A stretch of DNA of 15,075 nt from Firmicutes bacterium UBA5559. Lineage in GTDB: Bacteria > Bacillota > Clostridia > Peptostreptococcales > Anaerovoracaceae. Positions 5,620 to 13,119 of the stretch are shown one piece after another (position 1 is the stretch's first letter; every line of letters begins with the position of its first letter). The position numbers were made by a program, and so were the translations under genes. The notes under the pieces were generated by a model, which was not told the origin of the DNA, made no database searches, and was given only the letters and a program-made list of their open reading frames with translations. Location of the stretch: contig DIMT01000011.1 of assembly GCA_002425705.1 (NCBI GenBank), positions 22,011 to 37,085 of the forward strand. The letters run 5' to 3'.

Positions 5620-8190
5620 TTACTTTTTATAGCTTTCCTCCGGCCCCTGAACCAGAAGGCCCTCCCGATACCGGGCAGCTTCTCTTTCAACGATGGCGTC
5701 CACCATTGAGCAGCACTGGTCTTTGCCAATGGTCATCCAGGGAGAGGATTCCGCAGTGATGGAGCCCTGCCCCCGAGACAGTTCCCGGGAAATTTCCATC
5801 AGACACTGATGATACAGATCTCCAATTTCTCGCCCGGCCACCTGGTAGATTCTGCGTTCCACCGGACGGATGCCATAGTTCATCAAGTAATAGAAGGGGC
5901 ATCGGCTGTAGCTTTCCAACCCGGAGGGGCTGACCCGAAGCTCTCCCGATTCCCGTTGATACAAGGCTTCTGCCAATTCTTTTTCCAGGTCTTCCTGTTT
6001 GCCGGTATGAAAGATTCCCTCTTCCAAACGGAGAAGAGCTTCTTCTTTATTCCCCCGGTACCAATCGGCAGCTTCCTGCCATTCCTCTCCAACGGCTTCC
6101 CCTTCCAGGCCTCTCCGGAGCATTTCTGCCAGATGGCGGAGTCCGCTTTGGGGAGAGGAAAGAAGAGCCATTCCATCTTCACTGCTCAGGATATCCTTCG
6201 CTGGCTGGGTGCTGAAAATCCGAAGCAGGGATTCAAAGACCGGGGAGGGCTTGATATCCTTTCCCTCTTCGTCGGTGGCGGAGCAGCCGATCCAAAGGTC
6301 CCTGCGAGGCAGAGAAAGCATTCGATAGATGCCCAGCTTTTCCTCTTGATTCATCAGTTCATCCAGCTTACAAAGCTGAATCCGGTTATGGTAAAGCCGC
6401 CGTTTCTCATCCTCGCTCAGGAGTCCTTCCCGATTGGCTTCCTGGGGAAGGATTCCATCGTTAGCACCCAGGACCACCAGGGCTTTCAGACTGGAAAAAC
6501 GGGTTCTTTGCATGGTTCCCACCGTCAGCCGGTCCACGGTCGGGGGGATCAGGCCGATCTCCATAGCAGAAAAACCGGTATTCATCAGGGTGGCAAACTC
6601 AGGGTCCGGCAATTCCTCTTCTCCCAGGAGCAGCATCATCTGATCCATCAGGTCCACCACCGTCTGCCAAATCTGGCTGGTTTCGCCGGCCAGTTCCTGA
6701 TGGCCTTCCTTCTCCAGTTCCTCCATCAAGGACTCTAATTTTTCGGGCAGCCTGCCTTCGGTGCTCATCCAACGGTAGAGGGCCCGGAGTTTTTCTCCCG
6801 TCTTCTTCCCCTTCCGAAACTCTTCTTCCAGAGACGCCAATCCCGCCACCAGCTTTTCCCGTTCCTTGTTCCGTTCCAGCAGGCCTTCCTCCCCATATTC
6901 GGAAAGACCCCGCCGGAAGGGTTTCTTCCATTGGCTTCCCCGAATCCGGTACTGAATGGCGTAGTTCTCCAGTTCCTCTGCCTCTTCGGGCAGCAAGGGT
7001 CCCAGGCCGGTTTTGATCAGGCGAAAAACATCTTCAGTCCGCCAGCCCCGGATCAGCAGATCCAGCACCGAGGCAACGGATTCTACCAGGGGATTATGGG
7101 TGCAGGAACGGCGGGTGTCCAGAAATACGGGTATCCCATATTCTTCAAAGATCCTCTTCATGATGGAACCCCGGACCTCCAGGTCATTGCAAACCACTCC
7201 GATGTCCCGAAACCGCAGCCCCTGATCCCGGACCAGAGAAAGGATGTGGGCAGCGGCGCTTTCCGTTTCTCCGTAAAGATTGGCAGCCCGGACCAGGGTG
7301 ACCCCTTCCCGGCTGGGTGCTGGTTTCATGGGCAGAGCAAATAGTTCCTGCTCCAGGCTGACTAAAGAAGGAAGTTTTTCCCCCTCTCCATACCCTGCAG
7401 GAATTTTATAGTCTTCCGGAACCGGAATTTCCCGGGAAGGAATGCCCTCCTCCCGGGCGATGGCCAAAATCCGGTTTCGCATCCCTTTGGTCACCGCAAA
7501 AAGGTCTTCGTCCCGGCTTCCTTCATCCAGAGTCAGGACCAGATTAACCTCCTTTGCATTCTTCATCAGCTCCCGGATGAGCTCCAGATTTTTCGGGGTG
7601 AAATAGTCGAAGCCCCAGATCCAAACCCTGGTCCCCCGGAGTTCTTCATACTCTGCCAGCCGGCTGATATAGATGGCCATCCGGTCCTCGGTATCCGCGA
7701 AACGATTTTCAATGGATTCTTCATACCGGCTGTAAATCCGGTGGATATCCCCCAGTTTCTTCTTTAGCAGCGGCTCCTCCAGGTTCTTCAGGATTTCCTC
7801 CAGATCCTTTGGAGTCGTGCTGAACTGCTTCATTTCCGAGATCATGTCGTTCACCGCCAGGGCAAAAGCTGGTTTTCCCTCCAGACCCCGGAAGGCCTCC
7901 AGGTTCGTGGCTTCATCCCGCAGGATCCGGGTCAGGACCATATGCCTCCCCACTTGATCCACAAAGGGCGTCCGGATGCCACCAGTCTGGCTGAGGATTC
8001 GGTATCCCAGCCGGGAGGGGCTCAGGACTTCCAGGTCCATCAGTCCCCGGACCCCGAGAACAGAAAAGGCCCTCTGCTCCGCCCCCAGGGTGAACTGGTC
8101 GGGGACGAGCAGAAGGGTCTTTCCTTCTATATGGTCGAATATAAATTTTTCTTTATCCAGATTTTCTCGCCCGGAATAAATAATCAGCAT
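5620..8190 (-). CDS. AddB N-terminal helicase-like fragment
   Basis: An 856-residue reading frame covering the AddB helicase-like region and the start of its nuclease domain. The N-terminal sequence YSGRENLDKEKF occupies the Walker A position but lacks the GxxGxGK(S/T) pattern, so this subunit probably does not hydrolyse ATP by itself. LLLVPDQFTLGAE and LSPSRLGYRILSQTGG are typical AddB segments. VGTMQRTRFSSLKALVVLGANDG near residues 555-580 corresponds to the late helicase motifs. C764 in YSRCPFYY is the first iron-sulfur ligand and H794 in GDLYHQCL the first nuclease motif. The ATG at 8190 is one base from the TAG of the preceding gene, with only a G-rich stretch as binding site, pointing to translational coupling. 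The frame ends early at TAA 5620-5622. Confidence 0.85.
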   Translation of the reverse strand: MLIIYSGRENLDKEKFIFDHIEGKTLLLVPDQFTLGAEQRAFSVLGVRGLMDLEVLSPSRLGYRILSQTGGIRTPFVDQVGRHMVLTRILRDEATNLEAFRGLEGKPAFALAVNDMISEMKQFSTTPKDLEEILKNLEEPLLKKKLGDIHRIYSRYEESIENRFADTEDRMAIYISRLAEYEELRGTRVWIWGFDYFTPKNLELIRELMKNAKEVNLVLTLDEGSRDEDLFAVTKGMRNRILAIAREEGIPSREIPVPEDYKIPAGYGEGEKLPSLVSLEQELFALPMKPAPSREGVTLVRAANLYGETESAAAHILSLVRDQGLRFRDIGVVCNDLEVRGSIMKRIFEEYGIPVFLDTRRSCTHNPLVESVASVLDLLIRGWRTEDVFRLIKTGLGPLLPEEAEELENYAIQYRIRGSQWKKPFRRGLSEYGEEGLLERNKEREKLVAGLASLEEEFRKGKKTGEKLRALYRWMSTEGRLPEKLESLMEELEKEGHQELAGETSQIWQTVVDLMDQMMLLLGEEELPDPEFATLMNTGFSAMEIGLIPPTVDRLTVGTMQRTRFSSLKALVVLGANDGILPQEANREGLLSEDEKRRLYHNRIQLCKLDELMNQEEKLGIYRMLSLPRRDLWIGCSATDEEGKDIKPSPVFESLLRIFSTQPAKDILSSEDGMALLSSPQSGLRHLAEMLRRGLEGEAVGEEWQEAADWYRGNKEEALLRLEEGIFHTGKQEDLEKELAEALYQRESGELRVSPSGLESYSRCPFYYLMNYGIRPVERRIYQVAGREIGDLYHQCLMEISRELSRGQGSITAESSPWMTIGKDQCCSMVDAIVEREAARYREGLLVQGPEESYKK

Positions 8191-8191
8191 G

Positions 8192-9715
8192 CTAGGACCC
8201 CGCTTTAAACTCCTTGAATATGTCTTCCACGGTTTCTATTTTATCACACTTCCAGGCGTTTGCGCCACAAAATACCAGGCCGTTTTCCACGTCTCCCCGG
8301 GCCGCCCGAACCAGGGCACTGGTGATGCAGTAGGGGGCGGTTGACGGATTGCAGGGCACGATGCAGTTGTTGCACCGGGCAATAGCTTCCCGCTGTCCCT
8401 CTTCTCCCACCCGGTGGGAAAAGCTGTTCTTCATGGCCCTTCCCGGCATACCGACGGGGCTCTTGATGATGGTCACATCTTCTTTCCCGCAATTCAGGTA
8501 AGCCTGTTTGAAGGCCATCGGTGCATCACACTCCTCTGTGGTGACGAACCGGGTGCCCATCTGAACACCGTCAGCGCCATGGGAGATGGCCTTTAAGGCG
8601 TCATTCCGGTTGAAGATGCCGCCGGCTACGATGAGGGGACAATTCGGCAGATCGGATAGTTCATGTTTGATTTCCCGGATCGTCTTGTAAAAGGCTTCCT
8701 CTGCCAGCTCCAGCTGCTCTTCCTTAAACCCCAGATGCCCGCCAGCCAGGGGGCCTTCGAAAATGACAGCATCCGGTACCCGGTTGTACTTTTTAGACCA
8801 ATTCTTAATAATCAGTCCGGCTGCCCGGGCAGAGGATACGATGGGAACCAGCTTGACGTTTTTTGTTTTCTCGATGGCGGGAAGAGAGGTGGGCAGTCCG
8901 GCACCGGAAATGATGATTTGTGCTCCGGCATCAATGGCTGCGTTGACATAATCTTCATAGTGCTGGGCAGCCACCATGATGTTGACCCCTACGGCTCCCG
9001 GAGTCTCCCCCTTAGCTGCAATGGCCAGGGCTTCCTTAATGTTCCGCTTCAGCGCCCGGGTGTTGGCTTCCACCGGGTTTTTGTCAAAGTCCGGCTCGTT
9101 GAATCCAGGCTGGGCAGCGGAGATAACGCCTACGCCTCCCTGGGCAGCAACAGCACCGGCCAATCCGGACATGGAGATGCCGATTCCCATTCCGCCCTGA
9201 AAGATGGGTACCGGAATGGTCAGTTCTCCCATTTTCAGAGGCTCCAGCCGGAGGTGTTCAGATCCTTTCATGGGTCGGAACTCCTGCATCTGGAAAAACT
9301 GGTTGATGTTATCAATGGACTGGACAAATCTCAGGGCCTCTTCCTCGGTCAGATCAGCAATGGCCTCCCGGACCATGGAATCATGAAAGGCTTCGTGCTC
9401 TTCCACAGCAGCCCGTCCTGTGTCCGTCAGACGGATCTTGACGATCCTACGGTCTTCGGATACCCGGGACCGTTCCACATACCCCTTCTTGACCAGCTTG
9501 TTGATGGCCACGGTGAGGGTCCCCACGCTGATCTTCAGAGCTCCGGCCACCTGAGTCATGGTCTTGGGCTTCCCCGTGCCAATGGCTTCCAGGGTATGGA
9601 TCTCCGTGATGGACAGATTCAGATTCGTGGAATTTTGCAGGGCTTTTTCTTCCATCTTCAGAACGCTGTTGAACAGGCTCACTAATATTTCATTAATTTT
9701 TTTTACTGTATCCAT
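8192..9715 (-). CDS. Fusion of a FabT-like MarR regulator with a FabK/nitronate monooxygenase-type flavoprotein
   Basis: A single 507-residue frame. Residues 1-141 are a MarR winged-helix regulator: LSITEIHTLEAIG, the recognition region TMTQVAGALKISVGTLTVAINKLVKKG, and the wing RSRVSEDRRIVKIRLTDTG. This resembles FabT-type regulators of fatty acid genes. After a seven-residue join, residues 149-507 are an FMN-dependent TIM barrel: FQGGMGIGIS, SGAGLP, the AGGHLG histidine motif, and LIVAGGIFNRNDA with GADGVQMGTRF for phosphate binding. A C-terminal cluster of cysteines (C448, C451, C455, C463, C483, C490) is unlike canonical FabK. ATG 9715 is chosen because AGGAG sits six bases upstream; an upstream in-frame start at 9751 would overlap fabZ. 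An internal AGGAG and ATG lie at the domain join, so the flavoprotein may also be made alone. Substrate unknown. Confidence 0.85.
   Translation of the reverse strand: MDTVKKINEILVSLFNSVLKMEEKALQNSTNLNLSITEIHTLEAIGTGKPKTMTQVAGALKISVGTLTVAINKLVKKGYVERSRVSEDRRIVKIRLTDTGRAAVEEHEAFHDSMVREAIADLTEEEALRFVQSIDNINQFFQMQEFRPMKGSEHLRLEPLKMGELTIPVPIFQGGMGIGISMSGLAGAVAAQGGVGVISAAQPGFNEPDFDKNPVEANTRALKRNIKEALAIAAKGETPGAVGVNIMVAAQHYEDYVNAAIDAGAQIIISGAGLPTSLPAIEKTKNVKLVPIVSSARAAGLIIKNWSKKYNRVPDAVIFEGPLAGGHLGFKEEQLELAEEAFYKTIREIKHELSDLPNCPLIVAGGIFNRNDALKAISHGADGVQMGTRFVTTEECDAPMAFKQAYLNCGKEDVTIIKSPVGMPGRAMKNSFSHRVGEEGQREAIARCNNCIVPCNPSTAPYCITSALVRAARGDVENGLVFCGANAWKCDKIETVEDIFKEFKAGS
9269..9285 (-). promoter_or_regulatory. 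Internal ribosome binding site and start codon at the MarR/FabK join
   Basis: On the minus strand AGGAG (9281-9285) stands nine bases before ATG (9269-9271), which is codon 149 of the fusion. The ATG falls where a free-standing flavoprotein would begin, 13 codons before the conserved KMGELTIPVPIFQGGMG. It looks like the retained start site of a once separate gene. Use from this site would give a 359-residue protein. Confidence 0.5.
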
Positions 9716-9723
9716 CTGGTCTC

Positions 9724-10149
9724 CTAACCTATCGCAAACATCAGGTGGCACTGGCAGGCCACTTTATCCCCTACCATAGCGACTCCGATTCCTGTTCCGG
9801 CGCTGCTTCTCAGCCGATCGATCTTCACTTCCAGCCGCAGGGTGTCTCCGGGGACCACCTTGGTTCGGAACTTGGCTTCCTTGATGCCGCCGAAATAGGC
9901 AATCTTGCCCCGATTCTGCTCCATGGACAGGATGGCTACCGCCCCTGCCTGAGCCAGAGCTTCGATAATCAGGACTCCCGGCATAACCTTCTCCTGAGGG
10001 AAATGGCCTTCGAAATAGTACTCGGAGGGATCGACATGCTTTATGGCGACAATTTCTTTTCCTTCTTCCATGGATTCCACTTCGTCGATGAGAAGAAAGG
10101 GATCCCGGTGGGGAATGATTTCTTTAATTTGTTCTTTGTTGTAAAGCAT
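9724..10149 (-). CDS. fabZ: (3R)-hydroxyacyl-ACP dehydratase FabZ
   Basis: A 141-residue hot-dog-fold enzyme, normal for the family, that removes water from 3-hydroxyacyl-ACP to give trans-2-enoyl-ACP in the elongation cycle. IPHRDPFLLIDEV (12-24), then FEGHFP with catalytic His49 and VMPGVLIIEALAQ with catalytic Glu63, are diagnostic of FabZ; nothing suggests the FabA isomerase. TAGGAG lies six bases before the ATG and overlaps the TAG stop of fabF, so the two are probably translationally coupled. The MarR-FabK gene starts eight bases after its stop. In many Firmicutes acc genes follow fabZ, but not here. Confidence 0.95.
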   Translation of the reverse strand: MLYNKEQIKEIIPHRDPFLLIDEVESMEEGKEIVAIKHVDPSEYYFEGHFPQEKVMPGVLIIEALAQAGAVAILSMEQNRGKIAYFGGIKEAKFRTKVVPGDTLRLEVKIDRLRSSAGTGIGVAMVGDKVACQCHLMFAIG

Positions 10150-10158
10150 GGGCTGCTC

Positions 10159-11385
10159 CTATCTATACTTCTTAAACAGCAAGGTTCCGTTATGACCACC
10201 GAATCCCAGAGAATTGGACAATACCACGCTGACTTCTGCTTCCCGGCCCTGATTGGGCACATAATCCAGATCCAGTTCTTCATCCGGCACCTGATAGTTG
10301 ATGGTGGCCGGGAGGAATCCGTCGTTGATGGCCTTCAGGCAGACGATGGCTTCGATGGCACCGGCAGCCCCCAGCAGGTGTCCCGTCATGCTCTTTGTGG
10401 AACTAATGGGAACTTTTGTATCTGCTCCAAAGACGGTTTTCACTGCCCGGGTTTCAAAGAGATCATTATAGGGAGTTCCCGTTCCGTGGGCGTTGATGTA
10501 ATCCACGTCCTCCGGATTCAGGCCTGCGTCCCGAATCGCCATCTTCATGGCTTCTGCCGCTCCTTCTCCCTCCGGTGAAGGGGAAGTCAGGTGGTAAGCA
10601 TCACAGGTAGTGCCATATCCGGCGATTTCTCCGTAAATTTGGGCTCCCCGGGCCAGGGCATGTTCCAGCTCTTCCAGTACCAGCATTCCTGCTCCTTCGC
10701 CCATAACGAAGCCGTCTCTTTCCTTGTCAAAAGGGGTGGAGCAACGATTCCGATCGGTACGGGTGGACAGGGCGGTCATGTTGGCGAATCCGGCAAAGCA
10801 GACGGGAGCAAAGGCTGCTTCCGCTGCACCGGCTACGACGGCATCCAGATAACCGTGACGGATAGCCCGGTAGGCTTCCCCGATTCCGTGGGTTCCGGCG
10901 GCACAGGCAGTAACCATGCCAAGGCAAGAGCCTTTGGCCTGAAGGGCAATGGCAACGTTACCAGCCAGAATATTGGGGATTACCATGGGTACCAGCAGGG
11001 CGGACACCCGTCCCACTCCTTTATCCACGGCCTTGGTGACTTCCGTTTCCAGGGTCATGATACCGCCGATGCCAGTACCGGCCAGTACACCCAGCCGATA
11101 GGGATGGATGTTTTCTCCACTGACCAAGCCACTGTCCTTCATGGCTTCCTTGGCTGCGGTTACGCCAAACTGGGAGGATCGGTCCATCCTCTTCCCTTCC
11201 CGAAAATCTTCATAAGTGAAATCCTTGACCTCTGCTCCCATAATGGCTTTTTGTACGCTGACATCAAAGTGGGTAATGGTATCGATGCCATTTTTCCCTT
11301 CCCGGATTCCGGTCCAGAAGTCGGCTGCCGTGTTTCCAAGGGGGGTAACGGCCCCCATACCGGTTATGACTACTCTTCTATTCAT
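10159..11385 (-). CDS. fabF: 3-oxoacyl-ACP synthase II FabF
   Basis: A 408-residue thiolase-fold condensing enzyme that joins malonyl-ACP to acyl-ACP. The catalytic triad is visible: Cys161 in TACAAGTHG, His300 in NAHGTGTPYND and His336 in SSTKSMTGHLLGAAGA, with Lys331 in the last motif. RVVITGMGAVTPLG at the start and GFGGHNGTLLF at the end are classic. Four nearby ATGs are in frame (11406, 11400, 11391, 11385). The last is chosen because AAAGGG stands six bases before it and it gives the usual KAS II N-terminus MNRRVVITG; the difference is at most seven residues. It lies 34 bases after fabG and nine before fabZ. Confidence 0.95.
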   Translation of the reverse strand: MNRRVVITGMGAVTPLGNTAADFWTGIREGKNGIDTITHFDVSVQKAIMGAEVKDFTYEDFREGKRMDRSSQFGVTAAKEAMKDSGLVSGENIHPYRLGVLAGTGIGGIMTLETEVTKAVDKGVGRVSALLVPMVIPNILAGNVAIALQAKGSCLGMVTACAAGTHGIGEAYRAIRHGYLDAVVAGAAEAAFAPVCFAGFANMTALSTRTDRNRCSTPFDKERDGFVMGEGAGMLVLEELEHALARGAQIYGEIAGYGTTCDAYHLTSPSPEGEGAAEAMKMAIRDAGLNPEDVDYINAHGTGTPYNDLFETRAVKTVFGADTKVPISSTKSMTGHLLGAAGAIEAIVCLKAINDGFLPATINYQVPDEELDLDYVPNQGREAEVSVVLSNSLGFGGHNGTLLFKKYR

Positions 11386-11419
11386 ATTCATCCCTTTCAT
11401 TTCCAATCAACTGTCAGCC

Positions 11420-12160
11420 TTACAGACTGATGCCTCCGTCTACGCTCAGAACCTGGCCGGTGATATAGGCCCCTCCCTCAGAGGCTAGAAATACGGCTGT
11501 CTTCGCGATATCCTCCGGTTTTCCCAGTCGTCCCAGGCTCACCGCTTCCAGCATTCTTTTTTTCTGTTCTTCCGTCAGGACTTCCGTCATTTCCGTGTCG
11601 ATGAATCCGGGGGCAATGGCGTTGACGGTGATGTTCCGCCGGCCCAGCTCCTTGGCCGCTGATAGGGTCAGACCAATAATTCCGGCCTTGGATGCCGCAT
11701 AGTTTACCTGCCCCGGGTTCCCTTTGACTCCAACGACAGAAGAGAGGTTGATGATGGTTCCGGATCTCTGTTTGATCATCAGGGGGGTTACAGCTTTGGT
11801 GCAGTAGAAGGTGCCATTCAGGTTGGTGTCGATGACCGTCTTGAAATCTTCCGGACTCATCTTCATCATCAGCATGTCCCGGGTGATTCCGGCGTTGTTG
11901 ACCAGTATGTCTACCTTCCCAAAGGCTTCTTTAGCGGTTGCCGCCAGTTTTTCCCCATAGGCCGGGTCTGCCACATCCCCCTGGACTACGAGAACTCTGG
12001 TTCCGTAAGCTTCCAGTTCCCGGGCCGCCTTTTCAGCTGCTTCCTGATTGCTGCGGAATCCGATGACCACATCCGCTCCATTTTTGCAGAATTCTTCAGC
12101 GATGGCCCGTCCGATGCCCCGGACGCCACCGGTAATGATCGCGCTCTTTCCTTTTAGCAT
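11420..12160 (-). CDS. fabG: 3-oxoacyl-ACP reductase FabG
   Basis: A 246-residue classical short-chain dehydrogenase, which reduces 3-oxoacyl-ACP to 3-hydroxyacyl-ACP with NADPH. The cofactor motif GGVRGIG is at 11-17, NNAG at 88-91, and the catalytic set is Asn113, Ser141, Tyr154 and Lys158 (NYAASKAG). The C-terminal VLSVDGGISL is typical of FabG. The ATG overlaps the end of fabD by seven bases in the arrangement ATGCTAA, with AAGGGAG seven bases upstream inside fabD. Context within the fab operon makes a fatty-acid role much more likely than another short-chain dehydrogenase function. Confidence 0.95.
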   Translation of the reverse strand: MLKGKSAIITGGVRGIGRAIAEEFCKNGADVVIGFRSNQEAAEKAARELEAYGTRVLVVQGDVADPAYGEKLAATAKEAFGKVDILVNNAGITRDMLMMKMSPEDFKTVIDTNLNGTFYCTKAVTPLMIKQRSGTIINLSSVVGVKGNPGQVNYAASKAGIIGLTLSAAKELGRRNITVNAIAPGFIDTEMTEVLTEEQKKRMLEAVSLGRLGKPEDIAKTAVFLASEGGAYITGQVLSVDGGISL

Positions 12161-13119
12161 GTCTCTTCTCCCTTCAGGATCGCCAAGGTCTTTTCCAGGC
12201 TTTCCATATCTTCCACGTTAGCAGTCTTCACTTCGTGGCTGATTTTATGGACCAGGCCGGTCAGGGTGGTTCCCGGTCCGATTTCAACAAATAGCTCCAC
12301 CCCGTCGGCAATCATGTTTTCAATGGTTTCCTGCCAGTAAACAGGGCTCATGGCCTGGCGGGCCATCAAGTCTGCCAGATCCGTGCTGGCCGGTATAGGC
12401 CTGGCGGTCACGTTGGAGTAGACCGGAAGGCTGGGCTGGTGAAGGTCTGCTTCCTTCAGCAGTTCCCGGAGCTTTTCCGTACAGGGCTCCATCATAGGGC
12501 TGTGGAATGCCGTTCCCACGCTTAGGGGCACGGCCTTAATGTGGCCCAGTTCTTTCGACTTCTGACGGAATCTGGCCAGGGCATCCTTGTCCCCGGCTAC
12601 GACGGTCTGAATGGGGGAATTGAAATTGACGCACTCCAGAATCCCGTCTTCCCGGACCATTTCCACGCAGTGACAGATGTCCTCCCGCTCTCCGAAGGCA
12701 GCGATCATGCCGCCCCGAGGTTCGCCGTCAGCTCCTTGTCCCGCTTCATTCATCCACTGGCCCCGGCTGGTCACGATCCGGATGCCCTTTTCGTAATCAT
12801 CGATAGAGCCGGCTGCTGTCAGAGCTGCATATTCCCCCATGCTGAATCCGGCAAATCCGATGATGTCCATTGCCGGGCTGCCTTCTTCCATCAAGGCTTC
12901 CTGGAGGGCTCCATAGGCAGCCATGGTAACGGTATAGATGCAAGGCTGGGTGATCTGGGTCATCCGGAGCATTTCCTTCGTCCCGTTGAAACACCATTCC
13001 TGGACCTCTTCTCCGGCAGCCTGGAAAATACCGCGGGCGGCTTCTGAGCCATCATAGAGGCTTTTTCCCATCCCCGTGTATTGAGCTCCCTGTCCTGCAA
13101 ATAGTATTCCGGTCTTCAT
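12154..13119 (-). CDS. fabD: Malonyl-CoA:ACP transacylase FabD
   Basis: A 321-residue acyltransferase that loads malonyl groups onto acyl carrier protein. LFAGQGAQYTGMG (6-18) forms the oxyanion region, Ser93 in GFSMGEYAA is the nucleophile, SRGQWM (118-123) holds the malonyl-binding arginine and His206 in GTAFHSPMM completes the dyad. ETIENMIADGVELFVEIGPGTTLTGL is a normal C-terminal part. Its ATG at 13119 lies inside fabK, giving a 68-base out-of-frame overlap; AAGGAGG is found 12 bases before it within fabK codons. The insert NEAGQGADGEPRGG near 124-137 is slightly longer than in many FabD proteins. The gene's end overlaps fabG. Confidence 0.95.
   Translation of the reverse strand: MKTGILFAGQGAQYTGMGKSLYDGSEAARGIFQAAGEEVQEWCFNGTKEMLRMTQITQPCIYTVTMAAYGALQEALMEEGSPAMDIIGFAGFSMGEYAALTAAGSIDDYEKGIRIVTSRGQWMNEAGQGADGEPRGGMIAAFGEREDICHCVEMVREDGILECVNFNSPIQTVVAGDKDALARFRQKSKELGHIKAVPLSVGTAFHSPMMEPCTEKLRELLKEADLHQPSLPVYSNVTARPIPASTDLADLMARQAMSPVYWQETIENMIADGVELFVEIGPGTTLTGLVHKISHEVKTANVEDMESLEKTLAILKGEETC

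Larger units (their letters stand above)
4852..8190 (-). pseudogene. addB: AddB (helicase-exonuclease subunit B) gene interrupted by one in-frame TAA
   Basis: Read leftward, one frame encodes an AddB-like protein of about 1,112 codons, close to the family's usual 1,150, but codon 857 (5620-5622) is TAA. Homology-like sequence runs straight across it: ESYKK before, then RIKGVCRQVAWTLIEHV after, with no frame change. AddB works with AddA to resect double-strand breaks. The four iron-sulfur cysteines are divided between the halves (C764 before the stop; C-x2-C-x5-C near the end), as is the RecB-type nuclease domain (GxxxH before; D...DYK and QLMIYL after). The gene could be inactive, could be read as two chains by restart at GTG 5595, or the stop could be a sequencing or assembly error. 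No addA lies next to it. The two parts are described separately. Confidence 0.75.

Noticed and set aside
4834..5709. Plus-strand open frame of 291 codons that spans the addB stop
   Set aside because: It would begin inside the terminator region and encodes nothing recognisable; the minus strand holds the nuclease motifs.
5809..6738. Plus-strand open frame of 309 codons opposite addB
   Set aside because: Antisense to a well-supported AddB coding region, with no binding site or recognisable motif.
8663..9685. Long plus-strand open frame (340 codons) opposite the MarR-FabK gene
   Set aside because: It shows no recognisable domain, is rich in low-complexity Gly/His/Ser/Asp stretches and mirrors a clear gene on the minus strand.
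9716..9751. Upstream start of the MarR-FabK frame inside fabZ
   Set aside because: It overlaps the fabZ end by 28 bases and lacks a binding site; ATG 9715 has AGGAG six bases upstream.
10591..11430. Plus-strand open frame of 279 codons opposite fabF
   Set aside because: Shadow of fabF; composition follows the antisense of conserved KAS motifs.
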